Origin: DASWJQ01 sp036397095
GTDB taxonomy: Bacteria; Chloroflexota; Anaerolineae; Anaerolineales; E44-bin32
DNA: 64,000 nucleotides
Assembly: GCA_036397095.1 (NCBI GenBank)
Contig: DASWJQ010000111.1
Location: 62,001-126,000 of the forward strand
Direction of reading: 5' to 3'
Shown here piece after piece: positions 54,029 through 62,174 of the stretch. How positions within the stretch are numbered: position 1 is the stretch's first letter; each line of letters opens with the position of its first letter. The notes beneath the pieces were generated by a model that had not been told where the DNA came from, did no database searches, and saw nothing but the letters and a program-made list of their open reading frames with translations. The translations under genes were made by a program, and so were the position numbers.

Positions 54029-55420
54029 GTGGTCAAGACCAAGACCGTTTACGTATGCCAGGAATGCGGGCGCAAGGCGCCCAAGCCGATGGGCCGTTGT
54101 CCCCAATGCGATTCGTGGAACAGCATGGTGGAGGAGGTCGAGCGCGGCGGACGAGAGGGTGGCGGTCGCCGGGGTGTGCGCGTCGACTCACAACCCCAGC
54201 GCCTGCGGGACATCACTGGCGACGCCGAAGCCCGCTGGCCACTGCCGATCGAAGAATTCGCCCGCGTGCTTGGGGGTGGGGTTGTGCCGGGCTCGGTCGT
54301 GCTGGTCGGTGGCGATCCCGGGATCGGCAAATCCACGCTGCTTCTGCAGACGGCGTTGGTCATGGCGGACGGCGGCCGGGTGCTGTACGTGTCCGGCGAG
54401 GAATCGGAACCCCAAATGAAGGCCCGTGCGCTGCGTCTGATGGGCGAGGCGGCCCTGCCGGATGAGTTGTATCTTCTGACCGAAACCAGTCTGGAGGCGA
54501 TCGAGCAGCACCTACAGTCGCTTTCGCCGAGGCTGGCGGTGATTGATTCGATCCAAACGCTGCACTCGGCCGATCTCGAGTCGGCCGCTGGCTCGGTGTC
54601 CCAGGTGCGCGAATGCGCCAGCCGCCTGCAAACGCTGGCCAAAGCGGCCGACGTCGCCCTGTTTCTGGTTGGGCATGTAACCAAAGAGGGCACGATTGCA
54701 GGCCCGCGGGTGCTGGAGCACATTGTCGATACGGTGCTGTATCTTGAGGGCGACCGTTTTCACGCCTATCGGTTGCTGCGTTCGGTCAAGAACCGCTTCG
54801 GCCCAACGACCGAGGTCGGCGTGTTTGAGATGGGATCGAGCGGTATGGAGCAGGTCCCCAATCCGTCGGAGGCCTTTTTGGCCGAGCGCGTCGTCAAGTC
54901 GCCGGGCTCGGCCGTGGCGGTAACGATGGAGGGCACGCGGCCACTGCTTGTCGAAGTGCAGGGGCTGACCAGCTCGACCAGCTTCGGCAACCCTCGGCGC
55001 ACGGCCAATGGTCTGGACTATAACCGGCTGCTCTTGATCATCGCCGTCCTGACCCGCCGGGTCGGGCTGTCGCTGTCCGACCAGGACGTGTTCGCCAATG
55101 TGGTCGGCGGACTGCAGGTGAGCGAGCCAGCCGCTGATTTGGCGCTGGCGGCGGCGTTGGCTTCGTCGGTGCGTGATCGACCGCTGCCGGCCGATATGGT
55201 CCTGGTGGGCGAGGTTGGATTGTCCGGCGAGCTGCGCAGCGTCCCCCAACTGCCGGCCCGGCTGACCGAGGCCGCCAAGCTTGGCTTCCGACAGGCGATT
55301 GTGGCGGCGAGCGTCCGGGGCCATGACGCCTGGCCCGCCGGGCTCAAGGTCACGCCGGCACGGTCGGTGACAGCCGCGCTCGAGGCCGCTTTTAAGGCGG
55401 ACTTGTCCACCGGCAGCTGA
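54029..55420 (+). CDS. radA: DNA repair protein RadA (Sms)
   Basis: 463 residues from a GTG. The C4 zinc finger is YVCQECGRKAPKPMGRCPQC. The RecA-like core has Walker A GGDPGIGKSTLLLQ, Walker B LAVIDSIQTL and the RadA-specific KNRFG motif in VKNRFGPTTEVG. The C-terminal domain is Lon-protease-like with LVGEVGLSGELRSVPQ, the usual pseudo-protease part. RadA helps branch migration in homologous recombination. Followed by a large inverted repeat with U-tract. Confidence 0.95.
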   Translation: MVKTKTVYVCQECGRKAPKPMGRCPQCDSWNSMVEEVERGGREGGGRRGVRVDSQPQRLRDITGDAEARWPLPIEEFARVLGGGVVPGSVVLVGGDPGIGKSTLLLQTALVMADGGRVLYVSGEESEPQMKARALRLMGEAALPDELYLLTETSLEAIEQHLQSLSPRLAVIDSIQTLHSADLESAAGSVSQVRECASRLQTLAKAADVALFLVGHVTKEGTIAGPRVLEHIVDTVLYLEGDRFHAYRLLRSVKNRFGPTTEVGVFEMGSSGMEQVPNPSEAFLAERVVKSPGSAVAVTMEGTRPLLVEVQGLTSSTSFGNPRRTANGLDYNRLLLIIAVLTRRVGLSLSDQDVFANVVGGLQVSEPAADLALAAALASSVRDRPLPADMVLVGEVGLSGELRSVPQLPARLTEAAKLGFRQAIVAASVRGHDAWPAGLKVTPARSVTAALEAAFKADLSTGS

Positions 55421-55454
55421 AGCCGGGACCCCGTTGCCGGCAAACTTCACAATG

Positions 55455-55538
55455 TTAAAGAAAGTGGCCAACTCCAAGCCCACCGCCGGCATCTAGGACT
55501 GACCATCCGGTCGGTGTGGCTCGGGAGTTTTTCTTTAA
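55455..55538. terminator. Large, probably bidirectional terminator after radA
   Basis: An interrupted inverted repeat: TTAAAGAAA (55455-55463) and AACTCC-x-AGCC-CACCG on the left pair with CGGTG-x-GGCT-x-GGGAGTT and TTTCTTTAA (55530-55538) on the right. The right arm ends in TTTTTCTTT, the left begins with an A-rich tract, so it could stop transcription from either side. Confidence 0.7.
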
Positions 55539-55748
55539 GCTGGGCCCAAGCCAATGATGTGGCAAGCGGTCGAGGCCGGTGATGGCTATATGTTGGCAAT
55601 GGTCGCGTCAAGGCCCAAGATACGGCGTCTGAGGGCGGGACCATCAGATGAGACAGCTAGGCCAAGCCGTCGAGTGGTGCCGTATTCTCTTTAACATTGG
55701 ATCGCCTTAAATCTTGGCATCTTTTTAGATTGTCGGATGCCTAGCGTA

Positions 55749-55777
55749 TTGTCCAGCACGGTCCGCTAGGCTATGAT
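55749..55777 (+). promoter_or_regulatory. Promoter for dnaA
   Basis: TTGTCC (55749-55754), 17-bp spacer, TATGAT (55772-55777). The predicted leader to the ATG at 55979 is about 195 nt. Confidence 0.5.
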
Positions 55778-55978
55778 GAACTCGTTGTTCCGGGAGGCAA
55801 GATCGGTCCCGCCGAGCCGGAAGGGTGATGGACCGACGAAGTACGCAACCGGCCCCCTCGGCCGGTTGACCGCCCCCACCCATGGCGCGGAACTGCGCGT
55901 GCCAAGAACTAACGCACTCGATAGCAGGCGACCAGGCTGAAGGCGCCTTGGAACTATGGCGCATCCTCGGAGGTGGGC

Positions 55979-57346
55979 ATGAACGCAGAGCGACAGTGGC
56001 AAGCGGCGCTCGGGCAACTTCAGCTCGAACTGCCCCGGGCGGCGTTTGACACGTGGGTGCGCGATGCGGAATTGCTGGCATATGAGGATGGGGCTTTTGT
56101 CATTGGAGTGCGCAACGCCTATGCACGTGATTGGCTGCAGGACCGGCTGCTGGCGTCGGTCAAGCGCACGCTAACCGGGATTGTTGGCCGGACGGTCGAA
56201 GTGCGCTTTGTTGTATGGCAGGGAGAGCGTCACCCGGAGAATGGTCAGCCGGCCGCGCCGCTCGCTGGCCCGTCAAGCTCGATGGGATCCAGGGAGTTAT
56301 TGCCCGCCTCGGCGCCCAAGTGGGACATGAGCGCCCGCTACACCTTCGACAACTTCGTTGTCGGGCCAAGCAATCGGTTGGCGCATGCCGCGGCGCTGGC
56401 GGTGGCCGAGAGCCCGGCCAAAGCTTACAACCCGCTGTTCCTCTACGGTGGGGTTGGTCTGGGCAAGACCCACTTGCTGCACGCTATCGGCCACGCCTGC
56501 TGCCAACAGGGTTTGCAGGTGCTGTATGTGTCGTCGGAAGAGTTCACCAACGACATGATCAACGCCATTCGGTCGCACACCACCGACACCTTCCGCGGAC
56601 GCTATCGCGATATCGATGTGCTGCTGATCGACGATATCCAATTCATCGCCGGCAAGGAGTCGACCCAGGAAGAGTTTTTCCATACTTTCAACACCTTGCA
56701 CAGCCACGAGAAGCAAATTGTGATCTCGTCCGACCGCCCGCCCAAGGCGCTGGTCACGCTCGAGGAACGCCTGCGCTCAAGGTTCGAATGGGGGATGACG
56801 GCCGATGTCCAGGCGCCGGATTTTGAGACCCGGCTGATGATTCTACGCTCCAAGGCCGAGCGGGCCGGCCGCACGGTCGATTCGGCCTTGCTTGAGGTGG
56901 TGGCGCACCAAATCCAAAGCAATATTCGTGAACTCGAAGGTGCCCTCACCCGGGTGTTGGCCTATGCTGATTTAAGTGGGGTTGAACTGGATCGGGATGT
57001 CGTCGACCGGGCGCTGGCCGACTTCTTGCCGAAGGAGGGGAGTCTGTCGGCGGACCAGATTATCCGTCTGGTGGCCGACCAATTCGGCGTTGATGAAGAC
57101 CGGATGTTGAGCAGGGATCGGTCGCGCGAGGTGGCGCTGCCGCGCCAGGTGGCCATGTTCCTGATCCGTGAGGAAACCGATGACTCGCTGCCGCAGATTG
57201 GAAAGGCGCTCGGCGGCCGCGATCATACAACCGTGATGTACGGCTGTGAAAAGATCGGCGATTTGATCGAAACCGATGACAACCTGCGCCGGCAGGTGAT
57301 GGCCATCCGCCAGAATTTGTACCAGCCGGCGGAGCGGCCAGCCTGA
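55979..57346 (+). CDS. dnaA: Chromosomal replication initiator DnaA
   Basis: 455 residues from the ATG at 55979 with GGAGG five bases upstream. Domain I (about 1-85: WQAALGQLQLELPRAAFDTW), a short domain II, domain III with Walker A FLYGGVGLGKTHLLHAIG, Walker B LLIDDIQFIAGK and sensor residues, and domain IV with the DnaA signature GGRDHTTVMYGCEKI. It opens the origin. dnaN and other usual neighbours are absent, so dnaA is not in its ancestral location here. Confidence 0.97.
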   Translation: MNAERQWQAALGQLQLELPRAAFDTWVRDAELLAYEDGAFVIGVRNAYARDWLQDRLLASVKRTLTGIVGRTVEVRFVVWQGERHPENGQPAAPLAGPSSSMGSRELLPASAPKWDMSARYTFDNFVVGPSNRLAHAAALAVAESPAKAYNPLFLYGGVGLGKTHLLHAIGHACCQQGLQVLYVSSEEFTNDMINAIRSHTTDTFRGRYRDIDVLLIDDIQFIAGKESTQEEFFHTFNTLHSHEKQIVISSDRPPKALVTLEERLRSRFEWGMTADVQAPDFETRLMILRSKAERAGRTVDSALLEVVAHQIQSNIRELEGALTRVLAYADLSGVELDRDVVDRALADFLPKEGSLSADQIIRLVADQFGVDEDRMLSRDRSREVALPRQVAMFLIREETDDSLPQIGKALGGRDHTTVMYGCEKIGDLIETDDNLRRQVMAIRQNLYQPAERPA

Positions 57347-57585
57347 GCCATCGGGGCTAGGGAGAGTTGTCCCCTGTCGGTTGTGACACTTGGCCCTACC
57401 AGGTCGGCCCGCCAGCCGCTAGGATGTTGATGAAGATCACCACAGCCAATTGACGGCGGCGGCTAACAGCCTCTGGCAAACGAAGCGTTTCGATACCGAC
57501 CTCGAGCGGGTCGGCGGGCGCTCAAAGCTAAGATACCGTGCCCCGGACGTCCTGCGAGTGGTGGTCTTCTCGCGTTAAGCAAGGC

Positions 57586-57613
57586 GATCAACGGTCAGCG
57601 ATCAGCTCTCGGC
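57586..57613 (+). repeat. Heptamer repeat, TCAGC type
   Basis: GATCAAC GGTCAGC GATCAGC TCTCGGC: four 7-bp units of the same kind as at 47530-47557. Confidence 0.6.
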
Positions 57614-58002
57614 GCGGAATGAGCGGCGCCAGGCGCTGGGCAAGAGGCGCTAGCACCCCAGTCGTGTTGGAACTACAGGGTAAGCGAAACGGGATCGGGT
57701 ATCAGTCGTACCTGTCCCGTATCGCGTAATCCCTGCACTCGTATCCCTGGACTTTCGCCACATTTCCTCGCCGCGCGCTGAGCCTGTCGAAGCGCGCCCC
57801 TTCGTTCTGTCAGGTGCTGGTCGGCCCTGTGCTGGGACGATGCCGACATCGGGTTCTATGAATTGGGCTGCACTGTGCCTGTGCGAACCGCCATGCGCCC
57901 CTACGGAGGGTGGCCATCGGCTGAAGGGTTTCTTAGCGGCTGATTGGCACGACGGTGCTATGACGCCGGCCGTACTTGTCCGATCTGGACCATGCTGATC
58001 GC

Positions 58003-58027
58003 TAGGGCGCATTGCCATGCGCCCCTA
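58003..58027. repeat. Hairpin element with TAGGG...CCCTA ends
   Basis: TAGGGCGCAT, centre TGCC, ATGCGCCCCTA: an imperfect inverted repeat with one unpaired base. Half of it is repeated at 57891-57904. The TAGGG / CCCTA ends recall the longer palindromes at 39484 and 53923. Confidence 0.55.
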
Positions 58028-58095
58028 CAGGTCGGTATCTGGTCCGGCACAGCCTACCTGCAAGGGCATTCATTCCTCCGGACTTACCATTCTTC

Positions 58096-58151
58096 CGTAT
58101 CACATATCACGTATCACCTTTCACATTCCCAATCCCCAATCCCTATCACAA
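58096..58151 (+). repeat. Eight-unit heptameric array
   Basis: CGTATCA CATATCA CGTATCA CCTTTCA CATTCCC AATCCCC AATCCCT ATCACAA. The unit sequence drifts from a TATCAC type to a CCCCAAT type while keeping a strict 7-bp period. The last unit covers the priA stop codon (58146-58148). Confidence 0.7.
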
Positions 58152-60641
58152 TAGCGACACCGGATCGATGTCCAGCGTCCAACCCTCGGGTAGATCGGGT
58201 GGCAGGTGCTCGGCGGGGTTTGGGGCGCGCACAACTAGCTGCCAGCGATAGTCGCCGCGCAGGCGCTCGAAGAAGCAAGGAACGGGTCCAATCAGGTAGT
58301 CGGCCAGACCGACCGATGTCAGCCGGTCACGCAAGATGGCCGCCAGACGTTCGGCTTCGGCTTCGGCCCACTCGGCCGAAGTGTGGCGGTAGAGCAGGCG
58401 GGCCAGGCGCATGAAGGGCGGGTAGGCGAGCGCTTTTCGCTGGGCCAACTCCTGCTGGTAGAAGGTCGCATAATCGTGGGTCGAGGCCGCCTGAATGGCA
58501 TAGTGGTCCGGCTGATAGGTCTGCAAAACAACCTGCCCGCCGAGCAGGCCGCGGCCGGCCCGGCCGGCCACCTGGGTTAGCAGCTGAAAGGTGCGCTCGC
58601 TTGCCCGGAAGTCGGGCAGGTAGAGGGCAGTGTCTGCCGAAATCACACCCACCAGCGTGACCAGCGGCAGATCCAGGCCCTTGGCCACCATTTGGGTGCC
58701 GATCAGCACCTGCGCCCGACGCGCTTGGAAGTGGGCCAGGATGACCTCATGCGCGCCGGCTTGCCGGGTCGTGTCGGAATCCCAGCGCAGCGTTTGGGCC
58801 CCGGGGAAGAGCGCCGCCAGGTCCTGCTCGACTCGCTGGGTGCCGGCGCCGAAGTGGCGTACCCGGCTGGAGCCGCACTCAGGGCACTCGGCCGGCGACC
58901 GTCGCTGGTAACCGCAGTGGTGACAGCGCAGCAGGTCCTGGCCGGGGTGGTGCGCCAGGGGCCGGTCGCAGCGCGGACAATGAGCCGCCCAGCCACAGTC
59001 GCGACAGAAGACAAAGGTGCTGGCCCCGCGTCGATTGAGGAACAGGATCGCTTGCTGACCGGCCGATAGAACCTGGCCCAGTTTCTCCTGCAGCGGTCGA
59101 CTGAACAGGGACAGGTTGCCGGCTTTCAGCTCCTGGCGCATGTCGACGATCCGCACCGGAGGCAGAGCAATCGTTTCGACTTCGTCACCGGCGGGTTGAT
59201 ATTGGCTGGCGACACCCAACCGGCTGGCCTGGCGCTCAATCCGCTGCCGGTGGCCGAGGATGCGCTGGGGCAAGCTCAGGTAGCGCAGTTGACCTTGCTC
59301 TGCCTGGTAACGCGTGACCAGGTCGGGGGTGGCACTGCCGAAGAGGCAGGTCGCCTCCAGGATGTCGGCGTAGGCCATAGCCGTCGTGCGAGCGTGGTAG
59401 CGCGGCGCCCGGCCTTCTTCCTTGTAGGACTCGTCGTGCGACTCATCGAGGACGATCAGGCCGATGTCGGGCAGTGGCGTGAAGAGAGCGCTGCGCGGAC
59501 CGATCACGATGTCGAGCTGACCTAGGCGCGCTCTGCGCCAGGTGTCGTAGCGTTCGCCGTCCGACAGCTGCGAATGGACCAAGCCGACCCGTCCGGGAAA
59601 GCGAGCCAGTACACGTCGAACGGTTTGCGGAGTGAGGGCGATCTCCGGTACGAGCAACAGCGCCTGTCGGCCGCGCTCAAGGGTTGCCTGCATGGCTTGC
59701 AGATAGAGCTCCGTCTTGCCCGACCCGGTCACACCGTGCAACAGAATAGGTCGTGGATCCCCCTGCGGCGCCAGGTGGGCGTCGATGACCCCCCAGGCCG
59801 CTCGCTGGTCGGGGGTCAGCCGGGGCGGTTGGCGCGGGACAAACTCGGCCTGCTCGAGCGGGTCGCGCCAGACCTCGGCCTCACCCAAAGCTACCAGGTC
59901 GAGTTTCTCAAGGTAGTAGAGATCGCTGAGTTGGCCGCCGGCCTCGGCATAGAGCCAGGTAACATCCAGCGGTTCGCCTTCGTCGATCAGGACTTCAAGC
60001 ATACGTCGGCGGCGCGTCAGCGTGGCCGGGCTGCGGCCGATTTGATCAAAGGCAGCCCGTGCCTTGGCGGGTGGCACAGCCAGGCGGGCCGTGCGGACGC
60101 GGCGGGCGCTGACGTTGGGCGGCTGCAAGACGGACCGACGCGAGAGCACGCCGGCACGAGTCAGCCGGTCGGCGGCCTTGCGCCAGTTCTGCCGGCTCAT
60201 AGAGCGGGCAATTTGGCGGCCGCGCAGCGGCCCGCGACGCGTCAGCAAGGCGATTAAGCGCTGCTCGGTGCGGGTTGGCTCTTTGGGCGGTTCGGCCGTC
60301 AATTCGAAGAGCGAGTCGGTCTGCTGGCTCAGCCCGGGCGGCAGCATCAACGTGAGGCACTCGACGAGCGGCGTCAGATGGGTCTCGGACAGCCAGTGCG
60401 CCAGCGCAATCTGGCTGGCGGTCACTACGGGGTCATCGTCCAGCAGGCTTTCGATGGCCTTGGTTTCGGCAACCGGGGAGTGGTCGCTGAGTTCGACGAT
60501 CAGGCCTTGGGCCCGGCGTCCGGCGAAGGGCACGGTGACCAGGTGGCCGGGTTGCAGCGGGGGCAGATGGGGGTCGTCGGGTAGCCGGTAGTGGAAGGTG
60601 CCGCCGACGGCCGCCACGTTGACGGCGACCTCAGCGAACAT
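58146..60641 (-). CDS. priA: Primosomal protein N' (PriA helicase)
   Basis: 831 residues. An N-terminal DNA-binding domain (VAVNVAAVGGTFHYRLP), Walker A GVTGSGKTELYLQAM, DESH-type Walker B LIVLDESHDESYKEEGRAPRYHAR (quoted: VLDESHDESYKEEG), and the eight-Cys zinc insertion CRDCGW...CPRCDR...CHHCGY...CPECGS. Then motifs ILIGTQMVAKGLD and QVAGRAGRG. PriA restarts collapsed forks. A 3'-terminal heptamer array reaches its stop codon. Confidence 0.95.
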   Translation of the reverse strand: MFAEVAVNVAAVGGTFHYRLPDDPHLPPLQPGHLVTVPFAGRRAQGLIVELSDHSPVAETKAIESLLDDDPVVTASQIALAHWLSETHLTPLVECLTLMLPPGLSQQTDSLFELTAEPPKEPTRTEQRLIALLTRRGPLRGRQIARSMSRQNWRKAADRLTRAGVLSRRSVLQPPNVSARRVRTARLAVPPAKARAAFDQIGRSPATLTRRRRMLEVLIDEGEPLDVTWLYAEAGGQLSDLYYLEKLDLVALGEAEVWRDPLEQAEFVPRQPPRLTPDQRAAWGVIDAHLAPQGDPRPILLHGVTGSGKTELYLQAMQATLERGRQALLLVPEIALTPQTVRRVLARFPGRVGLVHSQLSDGERYDTWRRARLGQLDIVIGPRSALFTPLPDIGLIVLDESHDESYKEEGRAPRYHARTTAMAYADILEATCLFGSATPDLVTRYQAEQGQLRYLSLPQRILGHRQRIERQASRLGVASQYQPAGDEVETIALPPVRIVDMRQELKAGNLSLFSRPLQEKLGQVLSAGQQAILFLNRRGASTFVFCRDCGWAAHCPRCDRPLAHHPGQDLLRCHHCGYQRRSPAECPECGSSRVRHFGAGTQRVEQDLAALFPGAQTLRWDSDTTRQAGAHEVILAHFQARRAQVLIGTQMVAKGLDLPLVTLVGVISADTALYLPDFRASERTFQLLTQVAGRAGRGLLGGQVVLQTYQPDHYAIQAASTHDYATFYQQELAQRKALAYPPFMRLARLLYRHTSAEWAEAEAERLAAILRDRLTSVGLADYLIGPVPCFFERLRGDYRWQLVVRAPNPAEHLPPDLPEGWTLDIDPVSLL

Positions 60642-62009
60642 TTAGCCGCTGGCGGCCGGTTGGCCGTCGGATGAGCCGGCTCGCGCCTGCCAGGCAGCGT
60701 CGGGCGTCAGCGACAGGCGCTCGACTCGCCGGCCGTCCATGGCCTCCACCCGCAGTTGGAGGCCGTCGATGACAACCTGGTCGCCGATCTTGGCCATCCG
60801 CCCCAATCGCCCCAGGACAAAGCCGGCGATGGTGTCGTAGTTGGGATCGTCCAGCTTAAGATTGAAATGCTCGTTGACCTCTTCGATCAGGGTCAACCCG
60901 TCCACCAGCGAGGACCCATCAGCCAGCGGCTGGATTTCAGGTTCGTTGTCGAACGGGTCGCTCACTTCCCCGACGATTTCTTCGAGCAAGTCCTCAAGGG
61001 TAACCACGCCGGCGGTGCCACCGTATTCATCAAGCACGATGGCCATGTGCTGGCGTTTGGCGCGGAACAGCTCGAGCAGTGAGATAACGCGGGCGGACTC
61101 AGGCACGAAGATGGTCTCGCGCATCAGGTCGCGGGCCCGCAGTTCGGCCGGAGGCTGTTGGTGCAGGGCGGGCAGCACATCCTTGACATGGACGATGCCG
61201 ATGACATGGTCCATGCGCTCCTCAAACACGGGCAGCTTGGTGTAGGACTGCTGGCCGATCACTTCCATCAAGTCCCCAAGGCCGGCATCGGCCGATACGG
61301 CAATGACCTCGGTGCGGGGCACCATCACTTGGCGCACCAGGGTATCGCCGAAGTCGAAGACCGCCCTGAGGATCTCTTCTTCCTCGCCTTCGACCACGCC
61401 GCCCTCGGCGCTGGCCGAGACGATCATCTTGAGCTCTTCGACCGAATGAACCATCTCATGACCGCTGGCCGGCCGGAAACCAACCAGGCGCAGCAATCCG
61501 TTGCCGGCTCCGTTGAGCACGATGATGGGCAGGCGGAACAAACTTTCGGCCCACAGGGTCGGTTGGGCGACGACGAGCGAGGTGGCCTCCGGCCGCTGCA
61601 AGGCGATCGATTTGGGGGCCAATTCGCCGACGACCACATGCAGGAATGTGATGAGGCCAAAGGCGATGGCGGCCGAGATGGTGTGGGACAGCCCCGAGCG
61701 GATCGTCGCTGGCACCAGGTTGACGACGGGCTCCAGGAGATGGGACAGGGCCGGCTCGCCGATCCAACCCAACCCCAGGCTGGAGAGGGTGATGCCAAGT
61801 TGCGTCGCGGCGATCACGCTGTCGGGGTCGTCGATCGCCCGGGCGACGGCTTGCGCGCCACGGTGGCCGCGGGCGGCCAGCTCGTAAATCCGGGTCTTGC
61901 GGACGCTGACTAGGGCGAATTCGGCAGCAACGAAGAAAGCGTTGGCCAGTACCAGCAGGAAGACGGCGACCAGGCGCAAGCCGTCATTGACGAACGGGTT
62001 GTCGAACAT
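60642..62009 (-). CDS. CNNM/CorC (HlyC-type) membrane protein with CBS pair
   Basis: 455 residues from the ATG at 62009. DUF21/CNNM membrane domain (about 1-195: AFFVAAEFALVSVRKTRI, ATQLGITLSSLGLGWIGEPA, ALQRPEATSLVVAQP), two CBS domains (about 215-340: RQVMVPRTEVIAVSADA, QHMAIVLDEYGGTAGVVTLEDLLEEIVGE cut as VLDEYGGTAGVVTLEDLLE) and a CorC_HlyC C-terminal domain. Family members are linked to magnesium or cobalt export. The old name hemolysin is not supported by function. Confidence 0.9.
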   Translation of the reverse strand: MFDNPFVNDGLRLVAVFLLVLANAFFVAAEFALVSVRKTRIYELAARGHRGAQAVARAIDDPDSVIAATQLGITLSSLGLGWIGEPALSHLLEPVVNLVPATIRSGLSHTISAAIAFGLITFLHVVVGELAPKSIALQRPEATSLVVAQPTLWAESLFRLPIIVLNGAGNGLLRLVGFRPASGHEMVHSVEELKMIVSASAEGGVVEGEEEEILRAVFDFGDTLVRQVMVPRTEVIAVSADAGLGDLMEVIGQQSYTKLPVFEERMDHVIGIVHVKDVLPALHQQPPAELRARDLMRETIFVPESARVISLLELFRAKRQHMAIVLDEYGGTAGVVTLEDLLEEIVGEVSDPFDNEPEIQPLADGSSLVDGLTLIEEVNEHFNLKLDDPNYDTIAGFVLGRLGRMAKIGDQVVIDGLQLRVEAMDGRRVERLSLTPDAAWQARAGSSDGQPAASG

Positions 62010-62101
62010 AGCTCGGCGGGTGGACTCTCCTGCCAGTAGCCTATCACGATTGCGACAGGGGGTAAATGATAAGCGCCGCCCTTCCGCCCAACGGCAGCCT
62101 C

Positions 62102-62153
62102 TTGACAGGCGAACAAGTGTTCTATTATGATCCAGCATGAGAACGCATGTTCT
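62102..62153 (+). promoter_or_regulatory. SOS-like promoter with two GAAC-N4-GTTC boxes
   Basis: TTGACA (62102-62107), 18-bp spacer, TATGAT (62126-62131). CGAACAAGTGTTCT (62110-62123) sits in the spacer and AGAACGCATGTTCT (62140-62153) just after the start region. Both match GAAC-RNRY-GTTC, the core of the Bacillus-type LexA/DinR box, and their centres are 30 bp apart, about three helical turns. Confidence 0.7.
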
Positions 62154-62174
62154 GGGTGAAGAGAGAGGTGGCCA

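Larger units (their letters stand above)
55421..55978. other. radA-dnaA intergenic region
   Basis: 558 bp without a convincing gene. It contains the radA terminator (55455-55538), an AT-richer stretch (about 55688-55737), the dnaA promoter (55749-55777) and a leader of about 190 nt with hairpin AACCGGCC / GGCCGGTT at 55848-55868. I looked for DnaA boxes of the TTATCCACA type here and found none, so a replication origin is not supported. Confidence 0.55.
57347..58145. other. 799-bp gene-free, repeat-rich stretch between dnaA and priA
   Basis: No reading frame here looks real. The stretch contains heptamer units (57586-57613), a 14-bp direct repeat CCATGCGCCCCTAC (57891-57904 and 58015-58028), a hairpin element (58003-58027) and an eight-unit heptamer array that runs into the stop codon of priA (58096-58151). 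I saw no DnaA box of the usual type and no tRNA-like T-arm. It looks like an accumulation site for small repeats. Confidence 0.55.

Noticed and set aside
55774..55940. Upstream reading frame starting ATGATGAACTC before dnaA
   Set aside because: Its ATG lies inside the predicted -10 box, so it would not be on the main transcript.
55421..55978. Replication origin next to dnaA
   Set aside because: No TTATCCACA-type boxes and only one modest AT-rich stretch were found.
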